This document shows, piece after piece, positions 44,861 to 53,415 of a stretch of 64,000 nt of DNA. Each line of letters starts with the position of its first letter. Positions within the stretch are counted from its first letter, which is position 1. A program made the translations under genes and the position numbers. Source of the stretch: Ancylobacter oerskovii (GTDB lineage Bacteria > Pseudomonadota > Alphaproteobacteria > Rhizobiales > Xanthobacteraceae). The notes under the pieces are model-generated. The model did no database searches and was not told the DNA's origin. It was given only the letters and a program-made list of their open reading frames with translations. The stretch is from assembly GCF_018390555.1 (NCBI RefSeq), contig NZ_JAHBGB010000027.1, positions 62,001 through 126,000 on the forward strand, written 5' to 3'.

Positions 44861-46396
44861 ATGGGCAATTTCGGGCAATTGATGGACGGCTTCGCCGTCG
44901 CGCTCACCACCCATCACCTGATGATCATGGTGATGGGCGTGCTTCTCGGGCTGGTGGTCGGCGTGCTGCCGGGCCTCGGCGCGCCGAACGGCGTGTCGCT
45001 GCTCCTCCCGCTTACCTTCACCATGGATCCGATCTCCGCCATCATCCTGCTCACCTCCATGTATTGGGGCGCGCTGTTCGGCGGATCGACCACCTCCATC
45101 TTGTTCAACATTCCCGGCGAACCCTCTTCCGTCGCCACCACCTTCGACGGCTACCCGCTGGCGAAACAGGGGCAGGCGGCGCGCGCGCTCACCCTCGCCT
45201 TCACCTCGGCCGGCATCGGCGCGCTCACCGGCGTGCTGGTCATCACCCTCTTGTCCAGCTGGGTGGCGAATTTCGCGCTGCGCTTCGGCGCGGCGGAATA
45301 TTTCGCCGTCTATTTCATGGCCTTCGCCAGCTTCATCGGCATGTCCGGCGGCTCGCCGTTCAAGACGCTGGTGTCGATGATGCTCGGCTTCGCCGCCGCC
45401 ACGGTGGGCATCGACACCATCTCCGGCGAGTCGCGCCTCACCTTCGAGCTCGACGAACTGATCGGCGGCATCTCCTTCCTCATCGCGGTGATCGGCCTGT
45501 TCGGCCTCGGCGAATTGCTGCTCACCATGGAAGAGGGGCTGAAGTTCGAGGGGGTGAAGGCCAGGCTCGACATCCGCGTCATCGCGCGCGCCGTCGCCGA
45601 GGTGCCGCGCTACTGGGCGACGCTGATCCGCAGCGCGCTGATCGGCTGCTGGATGGGCATCACCCCCGGCGGGCCGACCGCCGCCTCCTTCATGAGCTAC
45701 GCGCTGGGGCGCCGCTTCTCGCGCCGGGGCCGCTTCTTCGGCAAGGGCGAGCCGGAAGGCATCGTCGCCCCGGAGACCGCCGACCATTCCGCCGGCTCCT
45801 GCGCGCTGCTGCCCATGCTGGCGCTGGGCATTCCCGGCTCCGCCACCGCGGCGGTGATGATGGGCGGGCTGATGATCTGGGGCCTGTCGCCGGGGCCGAT
45901 GCTGTTCTCCACCCGCCCGGATTTCGTCTGGGGCCTCATCGCCTCCATGTATATGGGCAACGTCATCGCCGTGGTGCTGGTGCTGGCCACCGTGCCGCTG
46001 TTCGCCTTCATCCTGCGGGCACCGTTCACCGTGGTCGGGCCGCTGATCACCGTCGTCTGCGTCATCGGCGCCTATACCGTCGCCAACCACATGTTCGACG
46101 TCTGGCTGGCGCTGGGCTTCGGCATCGTCGGCTATGTGTTCAAGAAGCTCGATTACCCGCTCGCCCCCTTCGTGCTCGCCATGGTGCTGGGCGACAAGGC
46201 GGAGGACGCCTTCCGCCAGGCCATGCTGACCTCGGACGGCTCGCCGGCGATCTTCTTCTCCAACGGCCTCGTCGCCACCATGATGGGCCTCGGCCTGCTG
46301 CTGCTGTCCCTGCCGGTACTCTCCCTGCTGCTCAAGGGCGGCCGGGCGGCGCCGAAGAACGACGCGGCCGCGACGCCGGAAGGGAGGTCGGCGTGA
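44861..46396 (+). CDS. Tripartite tricarboxylate transporter large permease (TctA family)
   Basis: This 511-residue polytopic permease has the family hallmark 'LGLVVGVLPGLGAPNGVSLLLPLTF' near residue 25 and a second 'GITPGGPTAASFMSYALG' near residue 265, the two pseudo-repeat loops of TctA. Also typical are 'YWGALFGGSTTSILFNIPGEP' and 'FGLGELLLTMEE'. It transports the carboxylate presented by the binding protein, usually driven by ion gradients. Length is normal for the family. The regulator gene follows after 83 bases. Confidence 0.94.
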   Translation: MGNFGQLMDGFAVALTTHHLMIMVMGVLLGLVVGVLPGLGAPNGVSLLLPLTFTMDPISAIILLTSMYWGALFGGSTTSILFNIPGEPSSVATTFDGYPLAKQGQAARALTLAFTSAGIGALTGVLVITLLSSWVANFALRFGAAEYFAVYFMAFASFIGMSGGSPFKTLVSMMLGFAAATVGIDTISGESRLTFELDELIGGISFLIAVIGLFGLGELLLTMEEGLKFEGVKARLDIRVIARAVAEVPRYWATLIRSALIGCWMGITPGGPTAASFMSYALGRRFSRRGRFFGKGEPEGIVAPETADHSAGSCALLPMLALGIPGSATAAVMMGGLMIWGLSPGPMLFSTRPDFVWGLIASMYMGNVIAVVLVLATVPLFAFILRAPFTVVGPLITVVCVIGAYTVANHMFDVWLALGFGIVGYVFKKLDYPLAPFVLAMVLGDKAEDAFRQAMLTSDGSPAIFFSNGLVATMMGLGLLLLSLPVLSLLLKGGRAAPKNDAAATPEGRSA

Positions 46397-46479
46397 TCGA
46401 CTTTCCGATACCGGCGGTTCCCGCCTATCCTACGGCCGGGAAACGCTCAGGCTCGCAGAAGCCGCCAGGAACAGACCGC

Positions 46480-47223
46480 ATGTCCTCCGCCCCTATCGTC
46501 CGCCATTCCCTCCACGAATCGCTCGTCGCCCCGCTGCGCGAGATGATCCTGCAAGGCGAGCTGCGCCCGGGCGAGAAGGTGCCGGAGGAGGAGCTGAGCG
46601 AGCGCTTCGGGGTCTCGCGCACGCCCATCCGCGAGGCGCTGAAAGTGCTGGCGGCGGAAGGCGTGCTGCAGATCCTGCCGCATCGCGGCGCCATCGTCGC
46701 CCGCATCACCGAGGAGCAGATCGAGGAGCTGTTCCCGATCATGGCCTCGCTGGAGCGGCTCGCCGGCCTGCTGGCCTGCCAGCAGGCCACCGATGCCGAC
46801 GTGGCGCGGGTGCGGGCGCTGCACGAGCGCATGGTCGAGTGCTACCAGAGCGGCGACGAGGTCGAGTACCTCCGGCACAACCGCCTGATCCACGAGGCCT
46901 TCTTCGCCATCGCCGGCAACGCCACCCTCTCGGCCTTCTACCAGCAGATCCTCACCCGCATCCATGCCTGCCGCTTCGTGGTGCGCAAGAGCCGGGCGCA
47001 CTGGCAGGCGGCGGTGGACGAGCACACCCAGATGATCGAGGCCTTCGAGGCCCGCAATGCCGTCCGCCTCGCCGCCCTGCTGGAGACCCATGTCACCGGC
47101 ACCACGGTCGGCATCGCCCGCGCCTTCGTCAGCCGCATGCAGGAAGAGGGCGCCGCGCAGGAGCCGGCACCGGCGAAACCGCGCGGCCGCGGGCGCCGGC
47201 TGTCGGGCGCCGCCACCGGCTGA
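46480..47223 (+). CDS. GntR-family regulator with FCD domain
   Basis: This 247-residue regulator has a winged helix at 10-75 ('LREMILQGELRPGEKVPEEELSERFGVSRTPIREAL' in part) and an FCD ligand domain at 85-215, with 'HNRLIHEAFFAIAGN' carrying a metal-ligand His. The C-terminus is a 25-residue Pro/Arg/Gly-rich tail. AGGAA precedes the ATG at 46480. It lies between the transporter and the CoA-transferase/hydratase genes, whose promoters share a 12-base element, so it probably controls both in response to the imported acid or its CoA ester. Confidence 0.88.
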   Translation: MSSAPIVRHSLHESLVAPLREMILQGELRPGEKVPEEELSERFGVSRTPIREALKVLAAEGVLQILPHRGAIVARITEEQIEELFPIMASLERLAGLLACQQATDADVARVRALHERMVECYQSGDEVEYLRHNRLIHEAFFAIAGNATLSAFYQQILTRIHACRFVVRKSRAHWQAAVDEHTQMIEAFEARNAVRLAALLETHVTGTTVGIARAFVSRMQEEGAAQEPAPAKPRGRGRRLSGAATG

Positions 47224-47258
47224 AGGCCCCGGCCCGCGAGGGCCGGCACGCCCAGTTC

Positions 47259-47270
47259 GTAATTATTGAT
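47259..47270 (+). promoter_or_regulatory. 12-base element shared by two promoters (copy 2)
   Basis: GTAATTATTGAT, identical to 43127-43138, lies 40 bases before the CoA-transferase start in an AT-rich island. The flanking bases differ between the copies, which supports selection on the core. Confidence 0.5.
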
Positions 47271-47309
47271 TTTATATGCGGGCTATTCCCGCGGAAAGGC
47301 TCGAAACCG

Positions 47310-48578
47310 ATGACCGATGTTCTGGACCATTCGCGGGAAAAGCCGGCCACCCAGCGCCGGGGCGACACCGCCGCGCCGCCGCGCCCGCTCCCCCTCGCCG
47401 GCGTGCGGGTGCTGGACGTCAGCCAGGTGATGGCCGGCCCCTATAGCTGCATGCTGCTGGGCGATCTCGGCGCCGACGTCATCAAGATCGAGCCGCCGGG
47501 CACCGGCGACCAGACGCGCGGCGCCATGGGGTTCAAGATGAAGGGGCCCGACAGCATGGGCTTCCTCAACATGAACCGCAACAAGCGCTCGGTGGCGGTG
47601 AACCTCAAGACCGATGCCGGCCGCGAATTGTTCTACGAGCTGGTCAAGAGCGCCGACATCCTGGTCGAGAACTACCGGCCCGGCGTGATGAAGAAGCTGA
47701 AATGCGACTACGAGACGGTGAAGAAGTACAATCCCCGCCTCGTCTACGCGTCGATCTCCGGCTTCGGCCAGTCCGGGCCCTGGGCCGGACGGCCCGGCTT
47801 CGACCTGATGGCGCAGGCCATGTCCGGCGTGATGAGCGTCACCGGCCATCCCGGCGGGCCGCCGGTCAAGGCCGGCGTGCCGGTCGCCGATATCGGCTGC
47901 GGCCTGTTCGCCACCTATGCCGTGCTGGCCGCCTATATCGGCGCCAAGGCCACCGGCGAGGGCCAGTATATCGACGCCTCGCTGTTCGAGGCGGCGCTGG
48001 CCTTCTCGGTGTGGGACATCTCGGAATATTGGGGCCGCGGCACCCAGCCGATTCCGCTCGGCACCGCCAACCGCATGAGCGCGCCCTATCAGGCGGTGAA
48101 GTCCAAGGACGGCTATTTTGTCATGGGCGCCACCAACCAGAAGCTCTGGCTGCAGCTCTGCGACACGCTGGGGCGCCCCGAGCTCGTCGAGGATCCGCGC
48201 TTCAGGACCAATCCCGACCGCCTCGCCCATCGCGAGGAGCTGATCGAGGAGCTAGAGAAGACCTTCGTCACCCGCACCTCCGACGAATGGGTGGAGGCGC
48301 TGCTCGACGTCGGCATTCCCGCCGGCACCATGTACACTTATCCCGAGGCGTTCGAGAGCGAGCACGGGCGCCATCGGCAGATGCGCATCGAGATCGATCA
48401 CCCGAACGAGGGCAAGGTGTCGAATATCGGCTTCGCGGTGAAGCTCACCGGCACGCCGCAGCAGGTGCGCCTGCATCCGCCGCTGCTCGGCCAGCACACC
48501 GACGAGGTGCTGAAGGAGATCGGCCTCGACCGCGCCGCCATCGAGGACCTCACCGCCCGTGGAGCCTTCGCGTCATGA
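47310..48578 (+). CDS. CaiB/BaiF family (class III) CoA-transferase
   Basis: This 422-residue protein is a class III CoA-transferase. It has 'LAGVRVLDVSQVMAGPYSCMLLGDLGADVIKIE' in part, 'NRNKRSVAVNLKT', 'VENYRPGVMKKL' and 'ISGFGQSGPWAGRPGFDLMAQAMSG' in part. The catalytic Asp is expected in 'GVPVADIGCGLFATYAVLAA'. The first 30 residues are a polar extension. GGAAAGG precedes the ATG. It would activate an imported carboxylic acid by moving CoA from another CoA ester. Its stop overlaps the enoyl-CoA hydratase start. Confidence 0.92.
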   Translation: MTDVLDHSREKPATQRRGDTAAPPRPLPLAGVRVLDVSQVMAGPYSCMLLGDLGADVIKIEPPGTGDQTRGAMGFKMKGPDSMGFLNMNRNKRSVAVNLKTDAGRELFYELVKSADILVENYRPGVMKKLKCDYETVKKYNPRLVYASISGFGQSGPWAGRPGFDLMAQAMSGVMSVTGHPGGPPVKAGVPVADIGCGLFATYAVLAAYIGAKATGEGQYIDASLFEAALAFSVWDISEYWGRGTQPIPLGTANRMSAPYQAVKSKDGYFVMGATNQKLWLQLCDTLGRPELVEDPRFRTNPDRLAHREELIEELEKTFVTRTSDEWVEALLDVGIPAGTMYTYPEAFESEHGRHRQMRIEIDHPNEGKVSNIGFAVKLTGTPQQVRLHPPLLGQHTDEVLKEIGLDRAAIEDLTARGAFAS

Positions 48579-49399
48579 ACGCCGTCGCCAAACTCGAAGC
48601 CGGCCAGAAGGTGAACCCCGCCGCCGAGGACGGCCAGGGCGCCGTCCGCCTCTCCATCGAGGGAGCGGTCGCCCGCCTCGTCTTCGACCGTCCTTCCGCC
48701 CGCAACGCCATGACCTGGCGCATGTATGAGCAGCTGGCCGAGGCCTGCCGCGTCATCGCGGCCACGCGCGAGGTGCGGGTGGCGGTGCTGCGCGGCGCCG
48801 GCGGCAAGGCGTTCATCGCCGGCACCGATATCGAGCAGTTCCGCGCCTTCTCTTCGGGTGCCGACGGCATCGCCTATGAGGAGAAGGTCGAGCATTATGT
48901 CGGCGCGCTGGAGGCGCTCGCCGTGCCCACCGTCGCGGTGGTGGAAGGCTGGGCGGTCGGCGGCGGCATGGCGCTCGCCAATGCCTGCGACTTCCGGCTG
49001 GCGACGCCGGGCGCGCGCTTCGGCGTGCCGATCGCCCGCACGCTGGGCAACTGCCTCTCCGCCTCGAACGTGCAGCGCCTCGTCGCCACGCTCGGCGTCA
49101 GCACCGTCAAGCGCATGCTGCTGCTCGCCGAGACGCCGAAGGCCGAGGAGCTGCCGCCGGGCTATGTGACGGTGGTGGCGCCGGAGGAGATCGACGCCCG
49201 CGTCGAGGAGATCTGCGCCCGCCTGGTGTCGCACGCGCCGATCACGCTGCGCGTCACCAAGGAGATGCTGCGCCGCCTCGCCCATGATCCCGACGCCGCC
49301 GACGCTGATCTGGTGCGCGAGACCTATGGCTCGGCCGATTTCCGCGAGGGCGTCGAGGCCTTTCTCGGCAAGCGCCCGCCGAACTGGCGCGGCGAATAG
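48575..49399 (+). CDS. Enoyl-CoA hydratase/isomerase family protein
   Basis: This 274-residue crotonase-fold protein has the oxyanion-hole segments 'GGKAFIAGTDIEQF' and 'VEGWAVGGGMALANACDFRLAT'. At the usual second catalytic Glu position the text is 'PIARTLGNCLSASN', without an obvious acid, so the reaction may not be simple hydration. A 25-residue N-terminal extension precedes the fold. The ATG overlaps the CoA-transferase stop (ATGA). It acts on the CoA ester made by its partner; hydrolase, isomerase or lyase activity is possible. Confidence 0.88.
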   Translation: MNAVAKLEAGQKVNPAAEDGQGAVRLSIEGAVARLVFDRPSARNAMTWRMYEQLAEACRVIAATREVRVAVLRGAGGKAFIAGTDIEQFRAFSSGADGIAYEEKVEHYVGALEALAVPTVAVVEGWAVGGGMALANACDFRLATPGARFGVPIARTLGNCLSASNVQRLVATLGVSTVKRMLLLAETPKAEELPPGYVTVVAPEEIDARVEEICARLVSHAPITLRVTKEMLRRLAHDPDAADADLVRETYGSADFREGVEAFLGKRPPNWRGE

Positions 49400-49508
49400 C
49401 CCTCCCCGCCTTCGCGGCTTCACGATCCGACGCATGACCACGCCCGCGGCCCTCCCCGCGGGCGTTTTCGTCGGTCCGCCCGGCATTCCTCAGGCTTTCG
49501 CATCAAGT

Positions 49509-49520
49509 TTCCTAAAGGAA
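49509..49520. promoter_or_regulatory. Operator-like dyad before the XRE-cupin regulator
   Basis: TTCCT-AA-AGGAA is a perfect dyad 73 bases before the regulator start, followed by ATATTGTTC. The same AGGAA/TTCCT elements, in reverse arrangement, make up the dyad before the amino acid transporter operon at 50216-50251. Confidence 0.5.
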
Positions 49521-49592
49521 CATATTGTTCGCTTCCGGCCGTAATGCTTTGATGCGGCTCACAAGGGCCGTGCTGCTGTCGGAGGCGCCGCG

Positions 49593-50213
49593 ATGGACAT
49601 GAAGATCGCCGAAGACCAGGGGATCGACCTGGGCGGCCGGGTGAAGGGGCTGCGCGGCCGCGCCGGCTTCACCATCAAGGAGGTGGCCGCCCGCTCCGGC
49701 ATCTCGCCCTCCGCCATCTCGAAGATCGAGAACAACCTGCTCTCCCCCACCTATGACAACATCATCCGGCTGGCGCAGGGGCTGGGGGTGGATATTTCCG
49801 AGCTGTTCTCCTCCACCCGCAAGCAGGCGCCGCACGGCCGCCGCTCGCTCACCCGCGCCGGCCAGGGCGATTACATCCGCACCCGCGCCTACACGCTGGA
49901 AATGCTCTGCTCCGACCTGACCGCCAAGCGCATGCAGCCGATGAAGGCGCGGCTGCGCGCGCATGAGGCGCGCGAATTCGGCACGCTGGTCGCCCATGCC
50001 GGCGAGGAGGTGGTGCTGGTGCTCAGGGGGCAGGTGACGCTGCTCACCGAATTCTATGCGCCGGTCACGCTCGAGGAGGGTGACAGCGTGTATTTCGACA
50101 GCACCATGGGCCACGCGCTGCTGAGCGCCGGCAGCGAAGATGCGGAGATCTTCTGGGTCTGCGCCGCCGACCAGAGCCTTACTTTCGAGGAAGCCCCGCC
50201 GGACTCCCCTTGA
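49593..50213 (+). CDS. XRE-family regulator with C-terminal cupin domain
   Basis: This 206-residue regulator has an HTH_3 domain (about 15-70, 'FTIKEVAARSGISPSAISKIENNLLSPTYDNI' in part) and a cupin ligand domain (about 125-195, with 'GEEVVLVLRGQVTLLTEF' and 'LEEGDSVYFDSTMGHAL'). Proteins of this kind (PuuR-like) often control amine or amino acid catabolism. It precedes a polar amino acid ABC transporter and catabolic genes by 99 bases. Dyads with shared AGGAA/TTCCT elements lie before both transcription units. Confidence 0.9.
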   Translation: MDMKIAEDQGIDLGGRVKGLRGRAGFTIKEVAARSGISPSAISKIENNLLSPTYDNIIRLAQGLGVDISELFSSTRKQAPHGRRSLTRAGQGDYIRTRAYTLEMLCSDLTAKRMQPMKARLRAHEAREFGTLVAHAGEEVVLVLRGQVTLLTEFYAPVTLEEGDSVYFDSTMGHALLSAGSEDAEIFWVCAADQSLTFEEAPPDSP

Positions 50214-50215
50214 CA

Positions 50216-50251
50216 GTTTCATAATAGGAATAAAACATTCCTATAAGAAAC
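50216..50251. promoter_or_regulatory. Nested dyad before the amino acid transporter operon
   Basis: Inner arms TAGGAAT (50225-50231) and ATTCCTA (50237-50243) with a five-base spacer lie inside outer arms GTTTC (50216-50220) and GAAAC (50247-50251). The region up to 50285 is strongly AT-rich and probably holds the promoter. The adjacent XRE-cupin protein is the likely binder. Confidence 0.6.
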
Positions 50252-50312
50252 GCGCTACCAATTATCTACAAAACAAATATACATCTGCCATCCATGTCCA
50301 GAGGATGCTCAC

Positions 50313-51179
50313 ATGACTGAAACGGTCGGCAGCCGCCGCACCTTTCTCACCGCCGGATCGCTGGTCGGGGCCGCCGCGCTCGCCGCCACCGCCGGCCCGG
50401 TCCTCGCCCAGGATGCCGCCGCCGGCAGCTCGCTGAAGGCGATCCGCGATCGCGGCGAGCTGCGCATCGGCGTCGCCCCGGGCGAGCCCTGGTTCTACAA
50501 GGACCAGCGCACCGGCGAGTGGTACGGCCTCGGCTGGGGTCTCGGCGTCGCGGTCGCCAAGGAGCTCGGCGTGAAGCCGGTGCCGGTGGAAACCACCTGG
50601 GGCAATGCGGTCGCCGCCCTCCAGGCCGGCCAGTTCGACGTCATGTTCACCATGGACGCCACGCCGCAGCGGGCGCTGGCGGTGGATTTCCCGGTGCAGC
50701 CGATGTTCTGGTACGCGCAGGGCGTGCTGCTGGCCGATGGCGTGAACGTCACCTCGTGGGAGGAGATGAACAAGCCGGAGTTCCGCATCGGCGTGGTGCT
50801 CGGCACCTCGCCCGACCGCGACATCACCGTGCGCCTGCCCAAGGCCACCATCGAGCGTTTCCCCAGCGCCGACGAGACCGGCGCCGCCTTCATCGCCGGC
50901 CGCATGGACGGCATCTCGCTGTTCCACCCGGCGCTGGTGATGCTGCAGTCGCGCATCAAGCGCGGCAAGATCATCCTGCCGCAGCCGCTGCGCGAATCCC
51001 CCTCCTCCGCCGCGGTGCCGAACGTCCCCGACAAGAGCTGGCGCGACTGGCTGGGCATCTGCATGGCCTATTTCTACGCCACCGGCCAGACGCAGAAGAT
51101 CTTCGAGGACTATCTCGCCTTCCGCGGCATCGATCCGGCCGCGACGCCGGCGATCATGCGCGAGCGCTGGAAGTCCTGA
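50313..51179 (+). CDS. Polar amino acid-type ABC transporter substrate-binding protein
   Basis: This 288-residue periplasmic binding protein has a Tat-like signal (SRRTFLTAG) and a hydrophobic core ending near 'PVLAQDAAAG'. The SBP_bac_3 domain shows 'IRDRGELRIGVAPGEPWFYKD', 'NAVAALQAGQFDVMFTMDATPQRA' and 'FRIGVVLGTSPDRDI'. The usual Arg that binds the ligand carboxylate is not evident after 'GTSPD', so the ligand may not be a standard amino acid. It is first in the operon and is followed by an 11-base-pair hairpin before the permease genes. Confidence 0.88.
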   Translation: MTETVGSRRTFLTAGSLVGAAALAATAGPVLAQDAAAGSSLKAIRDRGELRIGVAPGEPWFYKDQRTGEWYGLGWGLGVAVAKELGVKPVPVETTWGNAVAALQAGQFDVMFTMDATPQRALAVDFPVQPMFWYAQGVLLADGVNVTSWEEMNKPEFRIGVVLGTSPDRDITVRLPKATIERFPSADETGAAFIAGRMDGISLFHPALVMLQSRIKRGKIILPQPLRESPSSAAVPNVPDKSWRDWLGICMAYFYATGQTQKIFEDYLAFRGIDPAATPAIMRERWKS

Positions 51180-51193
51180 TCCCTCTCCACCCG

Positions 51194-51223
51194 TTCGGCG
51201 CGCCGCGACCCCGGCGCGCCGAA
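51194..51223 (+). terminator. Hairpin between binding-protein and permease genes
   Basis: Perfect 11-base arms TTCGGCGCGCC (51194-51204) and GGCGCGCCGAA (51213-51223), loop of eight, followed by TTGCTTTTGC. It lies 14 bases after the binding-protein stop and has the form of a leaky intrinsic terminator. Confidence 0.7.
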
Positions 51224-51269
51224 TTGCTTTTGCGCCCTCCCGTCTCCCGCAGCCGCAAGGCCGATCCGA

Positions 51270-51941
51270 ATGCAATATGTGTGGGACTTCCGGCCGGTCT
51301 GGCTGAATTTCGGCGTGCTGCTGGAAGGGCTGGTCAACACGCTGAAGCTGTCCGGCTTCTCGATCGGCCTCGGCCTCGTCATCGGCCTCGTGCTGGCGCT
51401 CGGCCGGCTGGCGCCGACGCGGTTCCTCTCCATTCCCGCCACCGCGATCATCGAGTTCTACCGCAACACCCCGCCGCTGGTGCATTTCTTCTGGTATTTC
51501 TACGGCCTGCCCATCCTCACCGGCATCAGCCTCACGCCCTTCGCGGCGGCGGCGGCGGCGCTGTCGGTACAGTCCGGCGCCTTCTTCGCCGAGGTGTTCC
51601 GCGGCGGCATCGTCTCGGTGGAGCGCGGCCAGTGGGAGGCCGGGCGCGCCATCGGCATGGGCCACGCGCAGCTGATGCGCCGCATCATCCTGCCCCAGGC
51701 GTTCCGCCGCATGATCCCGCCGCTGATGGAACGCTCCTTCGAGCTGGTGAAGACCACCTCGCTCGCCGCCACCCTCACCTATGGCGAGCTGGTCTACAAG
51801 GCGATGGTGCTGGCCACCCAGACCTACAGGCCGATGGAGATCTACTCCACCATCGCGGTGATGTTCTTCACCGTGCTGTTCCTCGCCAGCCTCGGCATGC
51901 GGGCGGTCGAGCACCGGCTCGCCCGCCGCGCGGCCCGCTGA
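51270..51941 (+). CDS. Polar amino acid-type ABC transporter permease 1
   Basis: This 223-residue HisM/GlnP-type permease has about five hydrophobic segments, 'IEFYRNTPPLVHFFWYFYGLP' and the EAA loop 'ERGQWEAGRAIGMGHAQLMRRIILPQAFRRMIPP' in part. It forms a heterodimer with the permease encoded next. The ATG at 51270 has only a weak Shine-Dalgarno. Eleven bases separate it from the next gene. Confidence 0.92.
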   Translation: MQYVWDFRPVWLNFGVLLEGLVNTLKLSGFSIGLGLVIGLVLALGRLAPTRFLSIPATAIIEFYRNTPPLVHFFWYFYGLPILTGISLTPFAAAAAALSVQSGAFFAEVFRGGIVSVERGQWEAGRAIGMGHAQLMRRIILPQAFRRMIPPLMERSFELVKTTSLAATLTYGELVYKAMVLATQTYRPMEIYSTIAVMFFTVLFLASLGMRAVEHRLARRAAR

Positions 51942-51952
51942 AGGAGGGCGCC

Positions 51953-52621
51953 ATGAGCTATTCCTTCCAGTTCGGCGAGATCCTGGCCAATGGCGACCTG
52001 CTGCTGCGCGGCCTGAAGCTGACGGTGCTGCTCTTCGCCCTCGCCTTTTCCGGCGCGCTGGTCTGCGGCCTGTTCATCGGGCTTGCGCGCGGCTCCGCCC
52101 GGCGCCTGCCGAACCTCATCGCCACCGCCTATATCGAGCTGTTCCGCAACACCCCGGTGCTGGTGCAGCTGATCTGGTTCTACTACGCCATGCCGGCGCT
52201 GACGGGCTGGCAGCCCACCGCCTTCACCGCCGCCGCGCTCGGCCTGTTCCTCAACACCTCCGCCTATTGCGCGGAGATCTGGCGGGCCGGGCTGCAATCG
52301 CTGCCCGCCGGCCAGTGGGAAGCCGGCCGCGCCATCGGCATGAGCGAGTGGCAATTGCTGCGCCGGATCGTCGTGCCGCAGGCCATCGCCCGCATGGTGC
52401 CGGCCTTCACCAATCGCGGCGTCGAGCTGGCCAAGATGACCTCCATCGCCTCCACCATCACCGTGCAGGAGCTGATGTACGAGGCGAAGATGCTGAGCAC
52501 GCAGACCTTCCTGCCGCTGGAGACCTTCACCGTGGTGGCGGTGATCTATTTCGTCCTCATCTATCCGGGAACGCTGGCCGCCTATGCGCTCGAGCGCCGC
52601 CTCAACTCGAAGGGAGCCTGA
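51953..52621 (+). CDS. Polar amino acid-type ABC transporter permease 2
   Basis: This 222-residue permease is paralogous to the preceding one, with 'IELFRNTPVLVQLIWFYYAMP' and 'LPAGQWEAGRAIGMSEWQLLRRIVVPQAIARMVP' in part. About five membrane helices are visible. AAGGAGG lies nine bases before the ATG at 51953. The ATPase gene starts two bases after its stop. Confidence 0.93.
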   Translation: MSYSFQFGEILANGDLLLRGLKLTVLLFALAFSGALVCGLFIGLARGSARRLPNLIATAYIELFRNTPVLVQLIWFYYAMPALTGWQPTAFTAAALGLFLNTSAYCAEIWRAGLQSLPAGQWEAGRAIGMSEWQLLRRIVVPQAIARMVPAFTNRGVELAKMTSIASTITVQELMYEAKMLSTQTFLPLETFTVVAVIYFVLIYPGTLAAYALERRLNSKGA

Positions 52622-52623
52622 GC

Positions 52624-53403
52624 ATGGCTGACGCGACACCCGTCCTCGCCGTCGAGGGGCTGCGCAAGAGCTTCGGCCCCAACGAGGTGCTGAAGGGCAT
52701 CGATCTCAAGGTCGGCGCCGGCGAGCGCATCGCCATCCTCGGCTCCTCCGGCTCCGGCAAGAGCACCTTCCTGCGCTGCATCAACTTCATGGAGACGCCG
52801 AGCGCCGGCCGCATCGTGCTCGATGGCGCGCCGATCGGCACGCAGGGCCGGGGCGGCGTCCTCGCCGCGAAATCCGCCGAGCTGCGCCGGCTGCGCACCC
52901 GCGTCGGCATGATCTTCCAGCAGTTCAACCTGTTCCCGCACATGACGGTGCTGGAGAACGTGATGGAAGGCCCGGTGACGGTGAAGGGCCTGAAGCGCGA
53001 GGAGGCCCGCGCCAAGGCGCAGGACTATCTGAAGCGCGTCGGCCTCGCCGAGAAGGCCGACCAGTATCCCCAGCGCCTGTCCGGCGGCCAGCAGCAGCGC
53101 GTCGCGATCGCCCGCGCGCTGGCCATGGAGCCGGAGATCCTGCTGTTCGACGAGCCGACCTCCTCGCTCGACCCCGAGCTGGTCGGCGAGGTGCTGGACG
53201 TCATCCTCGGCCTGTCGCAGGAGGGGCGCACCATGCTGCTCGTCACCCACGAGCTCGGCTTCGCCTATCACTTCGCCACGCGGGTGCTGTTCCTGCACGA
53301 GGGGCGCATCCACGAGCAGGGCACGCCGGACGAGGTGCTGAAGAACCCCGGGCAAGAACGCACGCAGGCCTTCCTGCGCCGCTTCTCCGCCTTCCATTTC
53401 TGA
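52624..53403 (+). CDS. Polar amino acid-type ABC transporter ATP-binding protein
   Basis: This 259-residue ATPase of the GlnQ/HisP group has Walker A GSSGSGKST, Q-loop 'IFQQFNLFPHMT', signature LSGGQQQR and Walker B ILLFDEPTSSLD, then 'VTHELGFA'. It has the short insertion between Walker A and Q-loop ('LAAKSAELRRLRTRVG') common in this group. It completes the importer. The class IV aminotransferase homologue follows after 12 bases. Confidence 0.94.
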   Translation: MADATPVLAVEGLRKSFGPNEVLKGIDLKVGAGERIAILGSSGSGKSTFLRCINFMETPSAGRIVLDGAPIGTQGRGGVLAAKSAELRRLRTRVGMIFQQFNLFPHMTVLENVMEGPVTVKGLKREEARAKAQDYLKRVGLAEKADQYPQRLSGGQQQRVAIARALAMEPEILLFDEPTSSLDPELVGEVLDVILGLSQEGRTMLLVTHELGFAYHFATRVLFLHEGRIHEQGTPDEVLKNPGQERTQAFLRRFSAFHF

Positions 53404-53415
53404 GTGAGAGTGACA

